NCBI RefSeq assembly: GCF_000719335.1
Contig: NZ_JOGB01000030.1
Coordinates: 1 to 64,000 of the forward strand
Source of the DNA: Streptomyces sp. NRRL S-87
GTDB lineage: Bacteria; Actinomycetota; Actinomycetes; Streptomycetales; Streptomycetaceae
DNA length: 64,000 bases
Direction of reading: 5' to 3'
A program made the translations under genes and the position numbers. The notes beneath the pieces are model-generated. The model made no database searches. It saw nothing but the letters and a program-made list of their open reading frames with translations, and had not been told where the DNA came from. Every line of letters starts with the position of its first letter. Within the stretch, counting starts at the first letter, position 1. Shown here in pieces: positions 1 to 8,600 of this stretch.

Positions 1-53
1 ACCAGCTTCTTCGGCCCCTGCGCCGTCCGGATCTCCCGGATCTTGAAGTCCAT
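1..53 (-). CDS. Transposase N-terminus (probable IS30 family), cut by window edge
   Basis: An ATG on the minus strand at 53 opens a frame reading MDFKIREIRTAQGPKKL before leaving the window. That opening is familiar from actinobacterial IS30-family transposases, whose N-terminus precedes a helix-turn-helix. Only 17 codons are visible, so the family call rests on recall of the N-terminal string and not on any catalytic motif. The rest of the gene, including the DDE domain, lies outside the window. Confidence 0.4.
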   Translation of the reverse strand, partial: MDFKIREIRTAQGPKKL

Positions 54-290
54 CGCATCCCCTGAGCTGGGGTGTTGCGACGACCACTAGAACGGAAGCT
101 TGCCCCTGGGGTGGGCCTGCCGCTGGGCCTGCAGGCCGCCCCTGTCAAGCGCCGAGGGGACCCACACACCACGCGACCCACCCCCGAAGCGAGCAAGCAG
201 GCCCCAACACCGGCCGCACACCAGGCGCCCCCGGCCTTCCCCCACACCGCCCTCCCTCCCCCTCCTCAGTCACCTCCCTCACCCCCCGCC
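54..290. other. Non-coding flank, possibly containing the end of the insertion sequence
   Basis: No convincing gene is present. The segment GTGTTGCGACGACCACTAG at about 73-91, just upstream of the transposase start, is a plausible terminal inverted repeat, but the other end is not in the window so this cannot be confirmed. From about 170 onward the sequence is a C-rich tract leading into the 3' end of the acetyltransferase gene. Confidence 0.3.
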
Positions 291-1121
291 TCACCCACCC
301 CTGACCAGCACCCGGTCCATCACGGGCACGTACCCGATCCGCCGGTAGACGCCGTTGCTCGTCGGATTGGCGAGGTCGGTGAACAGCAGTACCTCGGGCG
401 TCCCGGCGAGGCGGGAGGCCTCGGCGGTGACCCCGGCGGCGTAGCCGCGCCCCCGGTGCTCCGGCGGGGTGTACACGGGACCGACCCTGCTGGCCCCGCC
501 CAGCGGTCGGGTCCGGCAGGCCAGGGAGACGGGAGTCCCCTCGTGCTCCCACAGCACGACCCCGCCGTACCCGATCCGGTCCCGGACCCAGCCCTCGTCG
601 GCCGGGGCCAGATCCTCCAGCTCCGCGGCGAAGGCGTTCACCCAGTCCAGTACCAGCGGAACGTCCGCCTCGCCGGCGATCCGCGGCGCACCGGGCGGGG
701 CCGGGGCCGGCGGTACGAGCCCGGCGAGGCGGTAGAGCCGCTGCTCCTCGGTCACCCGCGACGGGCGGCCCCAGGCGCCGGCGAGCGACGCGGCATCGGA
801 GCGCTCGGCGTTGAACCCGGTGACGCCCGCCAGCAGGGGCTCGGCCGCCAGGGCCGCGGCGAGCGGCCGCACGGACGCGGCCGGCAGCGCGGTGAGGAGC
901 ATCGGGTGCGGGCGGGTGCACAGCGCGGCCGCGGTGACGGTCCCGTCGGCCGCCGTCCACCAGCCGTACAGCGGCGGCTCCGCCCCGAAGGCGTTCGGCC
1001 CGCGCCGCCGGAGCGCGTCCACACAACTCAGCATCAGCGTGTTCTCTACTGGCCGGGCCTCCACCGTGGCGCCGGCGGCAGCCGCGAAGGCGCCCAGGTC
1101 CTCACCGAAAGTCCATGTCAT
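291..1121 (-). CDS. GNAT-family N-acetyltransferase
   Basis: A 276-residue protein beginning MTWTFGEDLGAF. The C-terminal half carries the GNAT acetyl-CoA-binding signature: PEHRGRGYA gives the R-x-x-G-x-G/A pyrophosphate loop, followed by a helix and the strand NPTSNGVYRRIGYVPV typical of motif B. The N-terminal half (about residues 1-130) is an extra domain seen in long GNAT proteins of actinomycetes. The ATG at 1121 was chosen because upstream extensions have no start-site support and read through sequence of different codon character. The gene stands alone, and its acceptor substrate cannot be deduced. Confidence 0.85.
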   Translation of the reverse strand: MTWTFGEDLGAFAAAAGATVEARPVENTLMLSCVDALRRRGPNAFGAEPPLYGWWTAADGTVTAAALCTRPHPMLLTALPAASVRPLAAALAAEPLLAGVTGFNAERSDAASLAGAWGRPSRVTEEQRLYRLAGLVPPAPAPPGAPRIAGEADVPLVLDWVNAFAAELEDLAPADEGWVRDRIGYGGVVLWEHEGTPVSLACRTRPLGGASRVGPVYTPPEHRGRGYAAGVTAEASRLAGTPEVLLFTDLANPTSNGVYRRIGYVPVMDRVLVRGG

Positions 1122-1291
1122 GCCCGAGTATGGCCGGCCCTCCGGCCGGCGGCGCACGGCATTTTCCGGCGGGCGCCAGCCAGAAGGGGCCCCATCCACG
1201 TGCACGGGTCCGACGCCCTCGTGACGACGACGTACCCCGGCACCGTGCTCGGCGCGGCGGTCGAACCGCCCCGTGCCGACGGGACGGACCT

Positions 1292-2149
1292 CTACAGCCG
1301 CACGTACGCGGCGCCCGCGGTGTGGAGGCGGGCGTGGAGTTCGGCGAACACGGCGGCCGAGCGGTCGCCCGGCCAGTCGGAGGGCAGCAGGGCGGTCGGC
1401 AGGCCCGGGTCGGCGTACGGCAGCCGGCGCCAGGAGTCCAGCGCCATCAGGTAGTCGTGGTAGGCCTCCTGCGGGGCCGGTTCGCGCCCTGACTGCCAGC
1501 CGCGCAGCACGGGCTCGTGGCGGTCCAGGAACTCCTCGTGCTGCTTGGCGATGGCCGTCAGGTCCCACCACCGGCCCACCGCCTCGACGGTGGGCGCGAA
1601 CCCGAGGTGCTCGCCGCGGAAGAGCTCCACGTACGGCCGCAGCTGCAGCCGCTCCAGCGTGTGCCGGGCCTCGTCGTACAGCCGGGCCGGGGCGATCCAC
1701 ACGCCCGGCGCCGCCGTCCCGAAGCCCAGCCGGGCCAGCCGCGAGCGCAGCAGGTGCCGCTTGTGCCGCTCCTGCTCCGGTACGGAGAACACGGCGAGTA
1801 CCCAGCCCGCCTCGCCCGCCCCGCCGGTCTCGCCCGCCTCGGCCACGCCCGCCCCCGCGCCCGCCGCCACCGCGTCGCGGTAGCCGTAGATGCGCCGGTC
1901 GCCGTCCTCGAGGAGCTCGCGGGCCTCCGCCGACAGGCCGTACGCCGCCGCGCCCTCCGCCGTCCGGTCGGCGACCAGGAACCCGCGGCGTTTGAGGCGG
2001 GACACCGACGACCGCACGGACGGCGCGTCGACCCCGACGGCGCCCAGCAGGCGGATCAGCGAGGCCACCGGGACAGGGCCCGGTGCCGACCGCCCGTAGG
2101 CGCCGTAGAAGGTGACGATCAGGGATCGCGGGGTGTGCTGCTCGGCCAC
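1292..2149 (-). CDS. PaaX-family transcriptional regulator
   Basis: A 285-residue PaaX-like protein. Residues 1-75 form the winged helix (SLIVTFYGAYGR, then SVRSSVSRLKRRGFL), followed by the PaaX central domain (WVLAVFSVPEQERHKRHLLRSRLARLGFG) and C-terminal domain (EEFLDRHEPVLRGW, YHDYLMALDSWRRLPYADPGLP). PaaX proteins repress aromatic-acid degradation genes and are released by an aryl-CoA thioester. It starts at a GTG only 4 bp after the stop of the acyl-CoA ligase gene, so the two are co-transcribed. The likely effector is the CoA thioester made by the neighbouring ligase, acting at the divergent promoter region at 3819-4052. Confidence 0.9.
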   Translation of the reverse strand: MAEQHTPRSLIVTFYGAYGRSAPGPVPVASLIRLLGAVGVDAPSVRSSVSRLKRRGFLVADRTAEGAAAYGLSAEARELLEDGDRRIYGYRDAVAAGAGAGVAEAGETGGAGEAGWVLAVFSVPEQERHKRHLLRSRLARLGFGTAAPGVWIAPARLYDEARHTLERLQLRPYVELFRGEHLGFAPTVEAVGRWWDLTAIAKQHEEFLDRHEPVLRGWQSGREPAPQEAYHDYLMALDSWRRLPYADPGLPTALLPSDWPGDRSAAVFAELHARLHTAGAAYVRL

Positions 2150-2153
2150 GGGT

Positions 2154-3818
2154 TCACTCTAGATCGCGCAGCCGGAACCGCTGCAGTTTGCCCGTCGCCG
2201 TGCGCGGCAGCGCGGGGGAGAAGACGAACACCCGCGGGCACTTGTGCGGGGCCAGCTCCGCCTTCATGAAGGCCTTCAGGTCCTCCTCCGTGACCGGCGA
2301 CCCGTCCCGCAGCACGGTGTACGCCACCACGACCTGACCGCGCCGGTCGTCCGGCCGGCCCACGACCGCGGCCTCCAGCACGTCCGGGTGCCTCAGCAGG
2401 GCTTCCTCCACCTCCGGCCCGGCGATGTTGTACCCCGCGGAGATGATCATGTCGTCGGCGCGGGCGACATAGCGGAAGTACCCGTCCGGCTCGCGCACGT
2501 ACGTGTCCCCGGTGACGTTCCAGCCGTCCCGGACGTACTCCTGCTGCCGCGGATCGGCCAGGTACCGGCAGCCCACCGGGCCGCGCACCGCCAGCAGTCC
2601 CGGCGCCCCGTCCGGTACCGGCCGCCCGGTCGGGTCCACCACCCGCGCCTGCCAGCCGGGCACCGGACGGCCGGTGGTCCCCGGGCGGATGTCGTCGTCC
2701 GCGGCCGAGATGAAGATGTGCAGCAGCTCGGTCGCGCCGATGCCGTTGATGATCCGCAGCCCGGTGGCCGCCCGCCAGGCCTCCCAGGTGGCCGCCGGCA
2801 GGTTCTCGCCCGCGGACACGCAGCGGCGCAGCGCGCCCAGGTCGTACGCCGTCCCCGCGGTCGTCCCCGCGGTCTGCGTCCCCGCGCCCGTCGCCCCCGC
2901 CTCGGCCGCCAGCTCGTCCAGCATCGCCCGGTACGCGGTCGGGGCAGTGAACAGCACCGACACCCGGTGCGCGGCCAGCGCCGGCAGCAGCTGCCGGGGC
3001 CCGGCCTGCTCCAGCAGCAGCGCCGAGGCGCCCACCCGCAGCGGGAAGACCACCAGCCCGCCCAGCCCGAAGGTGAACCCCAGCGGAGGACTGCCCGCGA
3101 ACACGTCGTCCGGCTCCGCCCTGAGCACGTGCCGTCCGAAGGTGTCCGCGATCGCGAGCACGTCCCGGTGGAAGTGCATGCAGCCCTTGGGACGCCCCGT
3201 GGTGCCGGAGGTGAACGCGATCAGCGCCACGTCGTCGGCAGCGGTGTCCACCGCCGTGAACGGCTCGGGCCCGGCCGCGGCGACCAGGCCGAGCAGGTCG
3301 TCGGGCGCCTCCCCGCCGTACGGGGTGATCCGCAGCTCCGGTACCTCGGCCTTCACCAGGTCGTCCAGCGCGTCGACGTGGCACAGCGCGTGCGTCACGC
3401 GCGCCATGGCGCACACGGTCGCCAGCTCCGCCGACCGCTGCTGCGCCAGTACCGTCACGGCCACCGCCCCGGCCTTCGTCACGGCCAGCCAGCAGGCCGC
3501 CAACCACGGGCCCGTCGGCCCGCGCAGCAGCACCCGGTTGCCGGGGACGACGCCCAGGCGGCCGGTGAGGACGTGCGCGATCCGGTCGACCCGGTCGCTC
3601 AGCTCCCCGTACGACCACACCGCCCCGTCCGCCGTCCGGAAGGCCGGGCGGTCCGGGCCCAGCCGGGCGACGGTGGCGTCCAGCAGCTCGGCCCCGCAGT
3701 TCAGCCGGTCCGGATAGGCCAGCTCGGGCAGCTCGAAGAGCAGTCGGGGCCACTGGCCCGGCGGCGGCAGGTGGTCGCGCGCGAAGGTGTCGGCGTGGGC
3801 GGATGGCAGGAGATCCAA
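2154..3818 (-). CDS. Aryl-CoA ligase (benzoate/2-aminobenzoate-CoA ligase type)
   Basis: A 554-residue acyl-adenylate-forming enzyme. It shows the AMP-binding P-loop FTSGTTGRPKG, the motif GIGATELLHIFIS, the hinge region YVARADDMIISAGYNIAGPEVEE and the C-terminal catalytic lysine in RTATGKLQRFRL. The GATELLH segment and overall length fit the benzoate/2-aminobenzoate-CoA ligase group rather than acetyl-CoA synthetases. It would make an aryl-CoA from the free acid, ATP and CoA. The start is a TTG with AAGGGGG about 10 nt upstream, since no in-frame ATG or GTG fits better. It is divergent from the acyl-CoA dehydrogenase and followed by the PaaX gene. Exact substrate is inferred from context and not certain. 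Confidence 0.85.
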   Translation of the reverse strand: MDLLPSAHADTFARDHLPPPGQWPRLLFELPELAYPDRLNCGAELLDATVARLGPDRPAFRTADGAVWSYGELSDRVDRIAHVLTGRLGVVPGNRVLLRGPTGPWLAACWLAVTKAGAVAVTVLAQQRSAELATVCAMARVTHALCHVDALDDLVKAEVPELRITPYGGEAPDDLLGLVAAAGPEPFTAVDTAADDVALIAFTSGTTGRPKGCMHFHRDVLAIADTFGRHVLRAEPDDVFAGSPPLGFTFGLGGLVVFPLRVGASALLLEQAGPRQLLPALAAHRVSVLFTAPTAYRAMLDELAAEAGATGAGTQTAGTTAGTAYDLGALRRCVSAGENLPAATWEAWRAATGLRIINGIGATELLHIFISAADDDIRPGTTGRPVPGWQARVVDPTGRPVPDGAPGLLAVRGPVGCRYLADPRQQEYVRDGWNVTGDTYVREPDGYFRYVARADDMIISAGYNIAGPEVEEALLRHPDVLEAAVVGRPDDRRGQVVVAYTVLRDGSPVTEEDLKAFMKAELAPHKCPRVFVFSPALPRTATGKLQRFRLRDLE

Positions 3819-3945
3819 GGCGGGATCGCCCCCTTGCGGGTGTCCGGAGGGAGGGGTGGTGGTCCGGAAAAGGGGTGGTGCCGGGTGCCGTGCGGTCGCC
3901 CCACGAGCGTATCGTGATGGTGACGGCAGTCAACCGAACGCGATA

Positions 3946-4004
3946 GAACTGACCGACGCGTTGGAACCGACCGAAGCTCCGACCACCGCGACAGAACTGA
4001 CCGA
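3946..4004. promoter_or_regulatory. Three short direct repeats in the divergent promoter region (candidate PaaX operator)
   Basis: The word GAACYGACCGA occurs at 3946-3956 (GAACTGACCGA), 3964-3974 (GAACCGACCGA) and 3994-4004 (GAACTGACCGA), and ACCGAACGCGA occurs at 3933-3943 and 4000-4010. They lie between the ligase and dehydrogenase start codons, where a PaaX repressor would be expected to bind. The operator role is inferred. Confidence 0.4.
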
Positions 4005-4052
4005 ACGCGACTGACCGCGACGCCCCCCGTCGCGACGGAAATGAGGCCGCCC

Positions 4053-5162
4053 GTGCCCGGTTTCGCGCTCGACCCCGACCAGCAGCAGTGGTGCGCCCGG
4101 CTGCGGACCCTGGCCGCCGACCGGCTGCGCCCGCTCGCCGACAAGGGCGAACCCGGCCGCGTCAACCGCCCCCTCCTCGCCGCCCTCGGCGAACTCGGCC
4201 TCCTCGACAGGGTGTTCACCTCCGGTGCGCTCGACCTGTGCCTCCTGCGGGAATCCCTCGCCCACGCGTGCACCGAGGCCGAGACGGCCCTCGCCCTGCA
4301 GGGCCTCGGCGGCCACCCCGTGCTGCGCTCCGGCACGCCCTCACAGCGTGACCGCTGGCTGCCCGAGGTGCGCGCCGGACGCGCCGTGGCCGCCTTCGCG
4401 CTCAGCGAGCCGGCGGCCGGCTCCGACGCCGCCGCCCTGACCCTGCGCGCCGAGCCGGACGGCTCCGGGTGGCGGCTGACCGGCGAGAAGACCTGGATCT
4501 CCAACGCCCCCGAGGCGGACTTCTACACCGTCTTCGCCCGGACGGGTGAGGACGGCGGGGCCCGCGGGGTCACCGCCTTCCTGGTCCCGGCCGACCGGCC
4601 GGGGCTCACCGGGCGTCCGCTGGACATGCTCTCCCCGCACCCGATCGGCTCCCTCGCCTTCGACGGGGTCCCGGTCACGGCCGAGGACCGGCTCGGCGCG
4701 CCCGGCGGCGGCTTCCGGGTCGCCATGGAGACCCTCAACCTCTTCCGGCCCAGCGTCGGCGCCTTCGCCGTGGGCATGGCCCAGGCCGCCCTCGACGCCA
4801 CCCTCGTCCACACCGCCGGGCGGTCCGCCTTCGGCGGCGTGCTCGCCGACCTCCAGGCCGTCTCCCACCGGGTCGCCGAGATGGCCACCCGCACCGAGGC
4901 CGCCCGGCTGCTGGTGTACGCGGCGGCCGGCGCGTACGACAGCGGGGACCCGGACGTGCCGCGGCGGGCGGCCATGGCCAAGCTGATGGCCACCGAGACC
5001 GCCCAGTACGTCGTCGACCACGCCGTCCAGCTGCACGGCGCCCGCGCCCTCGAACGCGGCCACCTGCTCGAACACCTCTACCGGGAGGTGCGCGCCCCCC
5101 GTATCTACGAGGGCGCCAGCGAGGTCCAGCGGACCATCATCGCCAAGGAGCTCTACCGATGA
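4053..5162 (+). CDS. Acyl-CoA dehydrogenase family protein
   Basis: A 369-residue flavoprotein dehydrogenase. FAD-binding segments are visible (AFALSEPAAGSD, TGEKTWISNA), as are the C-terminal helices with ETAQYVVDHAVQLHGARAL. The catalytic base Glu lies in RIYEGASEVQRTIIAKELYR. It should oxidise the alpha-beta bond of an acyl-CoA or ring-derived CoA ester using an electron-transfer flavoprotein. The GTG at 4053 has GAGG six bases upstream and is preferred to the ATG at 4041. The stop overlaps a 15-codon mini-frame that in turn overlaps the Rid gene, suggesting the three are translationally coupled. Its role in aryl-CoA breakdown is inferred from the adjacent ligase and PaaX genes. Confidence 0.88.
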   Translation: MPGFALDPDQQQWCARLRTLAADRLRPLADKGEPGRVNRPLLAALGELGLLDRVFTSGALDLCLLRESLAHACTEAETALALQGLGGHPVLRSGTPSQRDRWLPEVRAGRAVAAFALSEPAAGSDAAALTLRAEPDGSGWRLTGEKTWISNAPEADFYTVFARTGEDGGARGVTAFLVPADRPGLTGRPLDMLSPHPIGSLAFDGVPVTAEDRLGAPGGGFRVAMETLNLFRPSVGAFAVGMAQAALDATLVHTAGRSAFGGVLADLQAVSHRVAEMATRTEAARLLVYAAAGAYDSGDPDVPRRAAMAKLMATETAQYVVDHAVQLHGARALERGHLLEHLYREVRAPRIYEGASEVQRTIIAKELYR

Positions 5163-5206
5163 CCACCGTGCCCGTACGGAAGCGGAAGGCCGGGGATGCC
5201 CGATGA
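5159..5206 (+). pseudogene. 15-codon mini-frame between two coupled genes; possible remnant of a deleted gene
   Basis: ATG at 5159 overlaps the dehydrogenase stop as ATGA. The frame reads MTTVPVRKRKAGDAR and ends with a TGA overlapping the ATG of the next gene, again as ATGA. Such double four-base overlaps are normal for full operon genes but odd for a 15-residue peptide. A reasonable reading is that an operon gene, for example the monooxygenase or hydratase expected in an aryl-CoA pathway, lost its body in frame and left its first and last codons. A functional leader peptide that only couples translation is the alternative. Confidence 0.35.
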
Positions 5207-5607
5207 GCCTGGAGCGCGTGAACCCCGCCGAACTGTCCCCGCCCACCGGCTTCTCGCACGCCGTGGTCGCCACCGGCTCCCGACTGGTGATGCTCGCCGG
5301 GCAGACCGCCCTGGACGGGGCGGGCCGGGTCGTCGGCGACACGCTGCCGGAGCAGTTCGAGACGGCGCTGGCCAACCTGCTCGCCGCCCTGAAGGCGGCC
5401 GGCGGTACGCCCGACCGGCTGGCCCGGGTCACCGTGTACGCCGTAGACGTCGCCGACTACCGGGCCTGCGCCCCCGAACTCGGTCGCATCTGGCGCCGGT
5501 TGGCGGGACGCGACTATCCGGCCATGGCGGTGATCGGCACGACCCGGTTGTGGGACGAGGAAGCCCTGGTCGAGCTCGACGGGATCGCCGTGCTCGACCA
5601 GGGCTGA
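5203..5607 (+). CDS. Rid-family (RidA-like) protein
   Basis: A 134-residue YjgF/YER057c/UK114 protein. The family core is clear: VVATGSRLVMLAGQTALDGAGRVVGD, EQFETALANLLAALKAAGG, ARVTVYAVDVADYRACAPELGRIW and YPAMAVIGTTRL. Classical RidA enzymes deaminate reactive imines with an Arg in the PAR segment near the C-terminus. Here that segment is PAM, so the Arg is missing, as in the non-deaminating Rid subfamilies. Rid proteins of this kind often sit in aromatic and amine catabolic operons. It is the last gene of the short operon with the acyl-CoA dehydrogenase and is followed by a strong terminator. Confidence 0.88.
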   Translation: MSLERVNPAELSPPTGFSHAVVATGSRLVMLAGQTALDGAGRVVGDTLPEQFETALANLLAALKAAGGTPDRLARVTVYAVDVADYRACAPELGRIWRRLAGRDYPAMAVIGTTRLWDEEALVELDGIAVLDQG

Positions 5608-5610
5608 GGT

Positions 5611-5637
5611 CGCAGGGCCCGTCACGCGGGCCCTGCG
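5611..5637. terminator. Bidirectional terminator hairpin
   Basis: Perfect 11-bp inverted repeat (CGCAGGGCCCG at 5611-5621 and CGGGCCCTGCG at 5627-5637) with a 5-nt loop. It lies between the convergent Rid and SGNH hydrolase genes. No U-tract follows, as is common in Streptomyces. Confidence 0.8.
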
Positions 5638-5650
5638 AGGAGGCGCGGGG

Positions 5651-8600
5651 TCAGTGGCTGCCCATCTCGCCCAGCGTCCTCTGGAACGCGTTGGCGTAGA
5701 GCCGGGCGCCCTCGAGCTTCGGGTGGAAGGACTGGGCCGAGATGCCCGCCTTGATCAGGTCGATGTCGATCAGTGGGTCGTCGCTCTCGACCAGGTCCTT
5801 CACGAAGCCGTGGACCGACTCCGGGTCACCGCAGATGGCCTTGCCCTTGAAATCCTCCTTCGGGTTGGAGAACCAGGCCTGCACGCCCTGGGCCCGGACG
5901 TCGTTCACGGCCGCCGCCATCTCGTCCAGCAGCGTGTTGCCGACGCCGTTGAGGAAGTTCGTCTGCACCATGCCCAGGCCGACGCAGAGACCGTTGTTCT
6001 CCAGCAGCGGCGGGTAGCCCATCAGCACGATCCGGGCGAACGGAGCGCGGGCGTGGATCGCCATCAGCGTCTTGGTGATCTGCGGGTGCACGAGGTTCTT
6101 GATCCGGTCGGGCAGGTAGGAACTGAGCGGTGGCGAGTCCTTGCCGGTCTTCGTGCCGTCCGCGAGCACGTCCTCCACGTGACTGCGCGAGCAGTCGACC
6201 TTGTCGGCGTAGCAGGACGTGAACACCGAGGTGAAGAGGGTGTCGTTGCCGCCGATGGAGATCGTGACGAGGTCGGTGTGCTGGTCGAGGTACCCCAGGT
6301 CGAGCTGCGGCAGCTCGCCGTACTCGGACTTGCCGAAGCCCTCGGCCTTGGTGAGGACGTTGTAGGTGCGGGCACCGGAGCAGGCGATCAGGTGGTAGTC
6401 CATCGACGGGTCACGGGTGTCGGCCAGCGTGCCGATCGACTGGCTGGTTCCCGGGAGGGTGGCCTGGCGGGACCAGGCCTTGGTCGAGCGGTGGCAGGCG
6501 TCCCGGGTCGAGGGGTTCGTGCTGTCCCGGTAGTTGCTCTCCTTGTAGTAGTCGGCGCCGCCGGTGGCCGACACACCCTCGCCCGAGGAGTAGGAGTCGC
6601 CCATCGAGACGATCATGTGCTGCGGCCGGCCGGGCAGCGGCTGGAAGGCCACCGCGTCCCAGGCGACGTCCTCGCTGCCGTTGCCGCCGTCGGCGTGCGT
6701 GCTCAGCGACACCTTGGGGGTGCCGGTGAAGTGGAAGGCGCCGAGGTCGACCCAGCGGTTCTCCCGGGTGCGCTGCGGGGCCACGCGGACCGGGCTGGTG
6801 GAGTCCGTGCCCTGGATGACGTACTTCGCCTGGCGGGTGTGCGCACCGTGGTCGGGCATGTGGACCACGACCCGGGCCCAGCCGCTGCCCGGGATGTTCT
6901 GGCCCAGCGTCCAGGTGCCGGTGGTCAGCAGGCGGCCGCCGTCGTGGTCGGCGGTGTCACGGGTGTGCGAGAACCAGAAGTGGTTGCCGTAGCCGCCGCC
7001 GATCTGGTGCATGTCGATCTTGCCGGGGTACGTGCCGTTCCAGAGGGTGAAGTCGAACTTGAACGTGCCCGCGGAGGCGACCGCACCGCAGCTGCGCGCG
7101 TCGGAGCCGGCCGGGCGCCAGCCGTTGGGCACGTCGTCGACGATCAACGCGTTCGAGGGCAGGCCCGTGTCCACGCCCTGCGAGGAGATGACGGGGCACC
7201 GCGGCGGGTACGAGGAGTTCTCGTCCGGCTGCTCGGGGTAGGTCGTGTCGAAGCGGTGGGTGGCCTGGCCGCACTGGTTCTGGTCGCAGTTCTTGTACGA
7301 AACCGAGTGGTGGTGCCAGCAGTGGAGGTCGGCGCGGTTGCACGCCCCCAGCCCGGGCTCGTTCTTGTCGTCCGGCCCGATCCGGTCCGGGTTGCACTCG
7401 TTCGTGGCGTCGCAGAACATCGCCTCGGACGGCTTCAGGCCCGCGGTCCGATCTGCGGCCGTCGCCCACCAGGCCTGCCGGTAGGCGACGCCCATCGTGC
7501 CGGGCTTGAACATGGCCGACAGGGGGCGGGCCGCCCAGCCCATCACCTTCTCCTGGTACGGCCAGTCCTGCGGATGTGACGCGTGGGAGTAGTCGTCACC
7601 GCCGTTGGCGGCCTCGAGGAAGGGCGTGCGGTTGGCCTTCCAGAGCGGGTTGGCCGGGTTGTTGGTCCAGCCCACGCCCCACGTGCCGTTGTTCTTGCCC
7701 GCGTCGGCCTGCGGGTAGAAACCCGCGTTGTACGCCCACAGGGCGAACTGCCAGTTCTCGATGTACTTGGGCTTGGCGTTGTTGAGGGTCAGCCCCGCGT
7801 CCCGGGTCTGGTTCCACTTCTCGGCGAGCTTGTCCGCGCCCGCGGCGATGTTGGCCGTGTAGTCGAGCGCCGCCGCCTCCTGCTGGATGGTGCTGATCGT
7901 AGGCTGGTCGTGGTCCGGCAGGCGCATGCCGTCGGTGATCTGCGTGATGCCGTAACCGCAGTCCGCCTTCTTCCAGTTGACGGCCCACGGGTCACCCTGC
8001 TGGCCGTTCGGCGCGTACTCGATGCCGTAGTAGTTGCCGATCAGCGGGTTGCCGGTGGTGCCGGGCACGACCATGCGGCTGGCCTGCCACATGTTCGACT
8101 CCTGCGCGGTGATGCCCAGGAGGATCTGTGCCGGGATGTGCCACTCGTCGGCCTTGTCGACGTACCCGTTCGGGTCGCCGCTCAGGACGCGCAGCGGGAA
8201 GAGCGACTGCGGCTTGTAGCCGGCCATGCCCGTGCCCTTCCAGTTGGGCAGCCGGACGATCTTGGAGTCCAGGGCGTTGATGACCGCCTGGTCCACCGCC
8301 CACTCCACCTGGCGGGGCGTGGGCTGGAAGGCCTGCCTGCGGATGTCGCCGCGGGCCACGGAGCAGGTGCGCTCCGCCTCGACCGGGTCGTTCGGGTCGG
8401 CGGCCTGGACGCCGGCCGTGCCCTTGGGGGCGGCGGAGCGTACGGGCGCCCCCGCGCGCGGGGCCAGGGCCGGGGACATGGCGGCACCGGCCGCCACCTG
8501 GGCGGGGGCCACGGGCTCGGCGCCCGGGGTGGCCTGCAGCGCGACCGCCCGGCCGGTTCCCAGCACCTTCACGCCGGTGACCACCGTGCGCTCGGTGACC

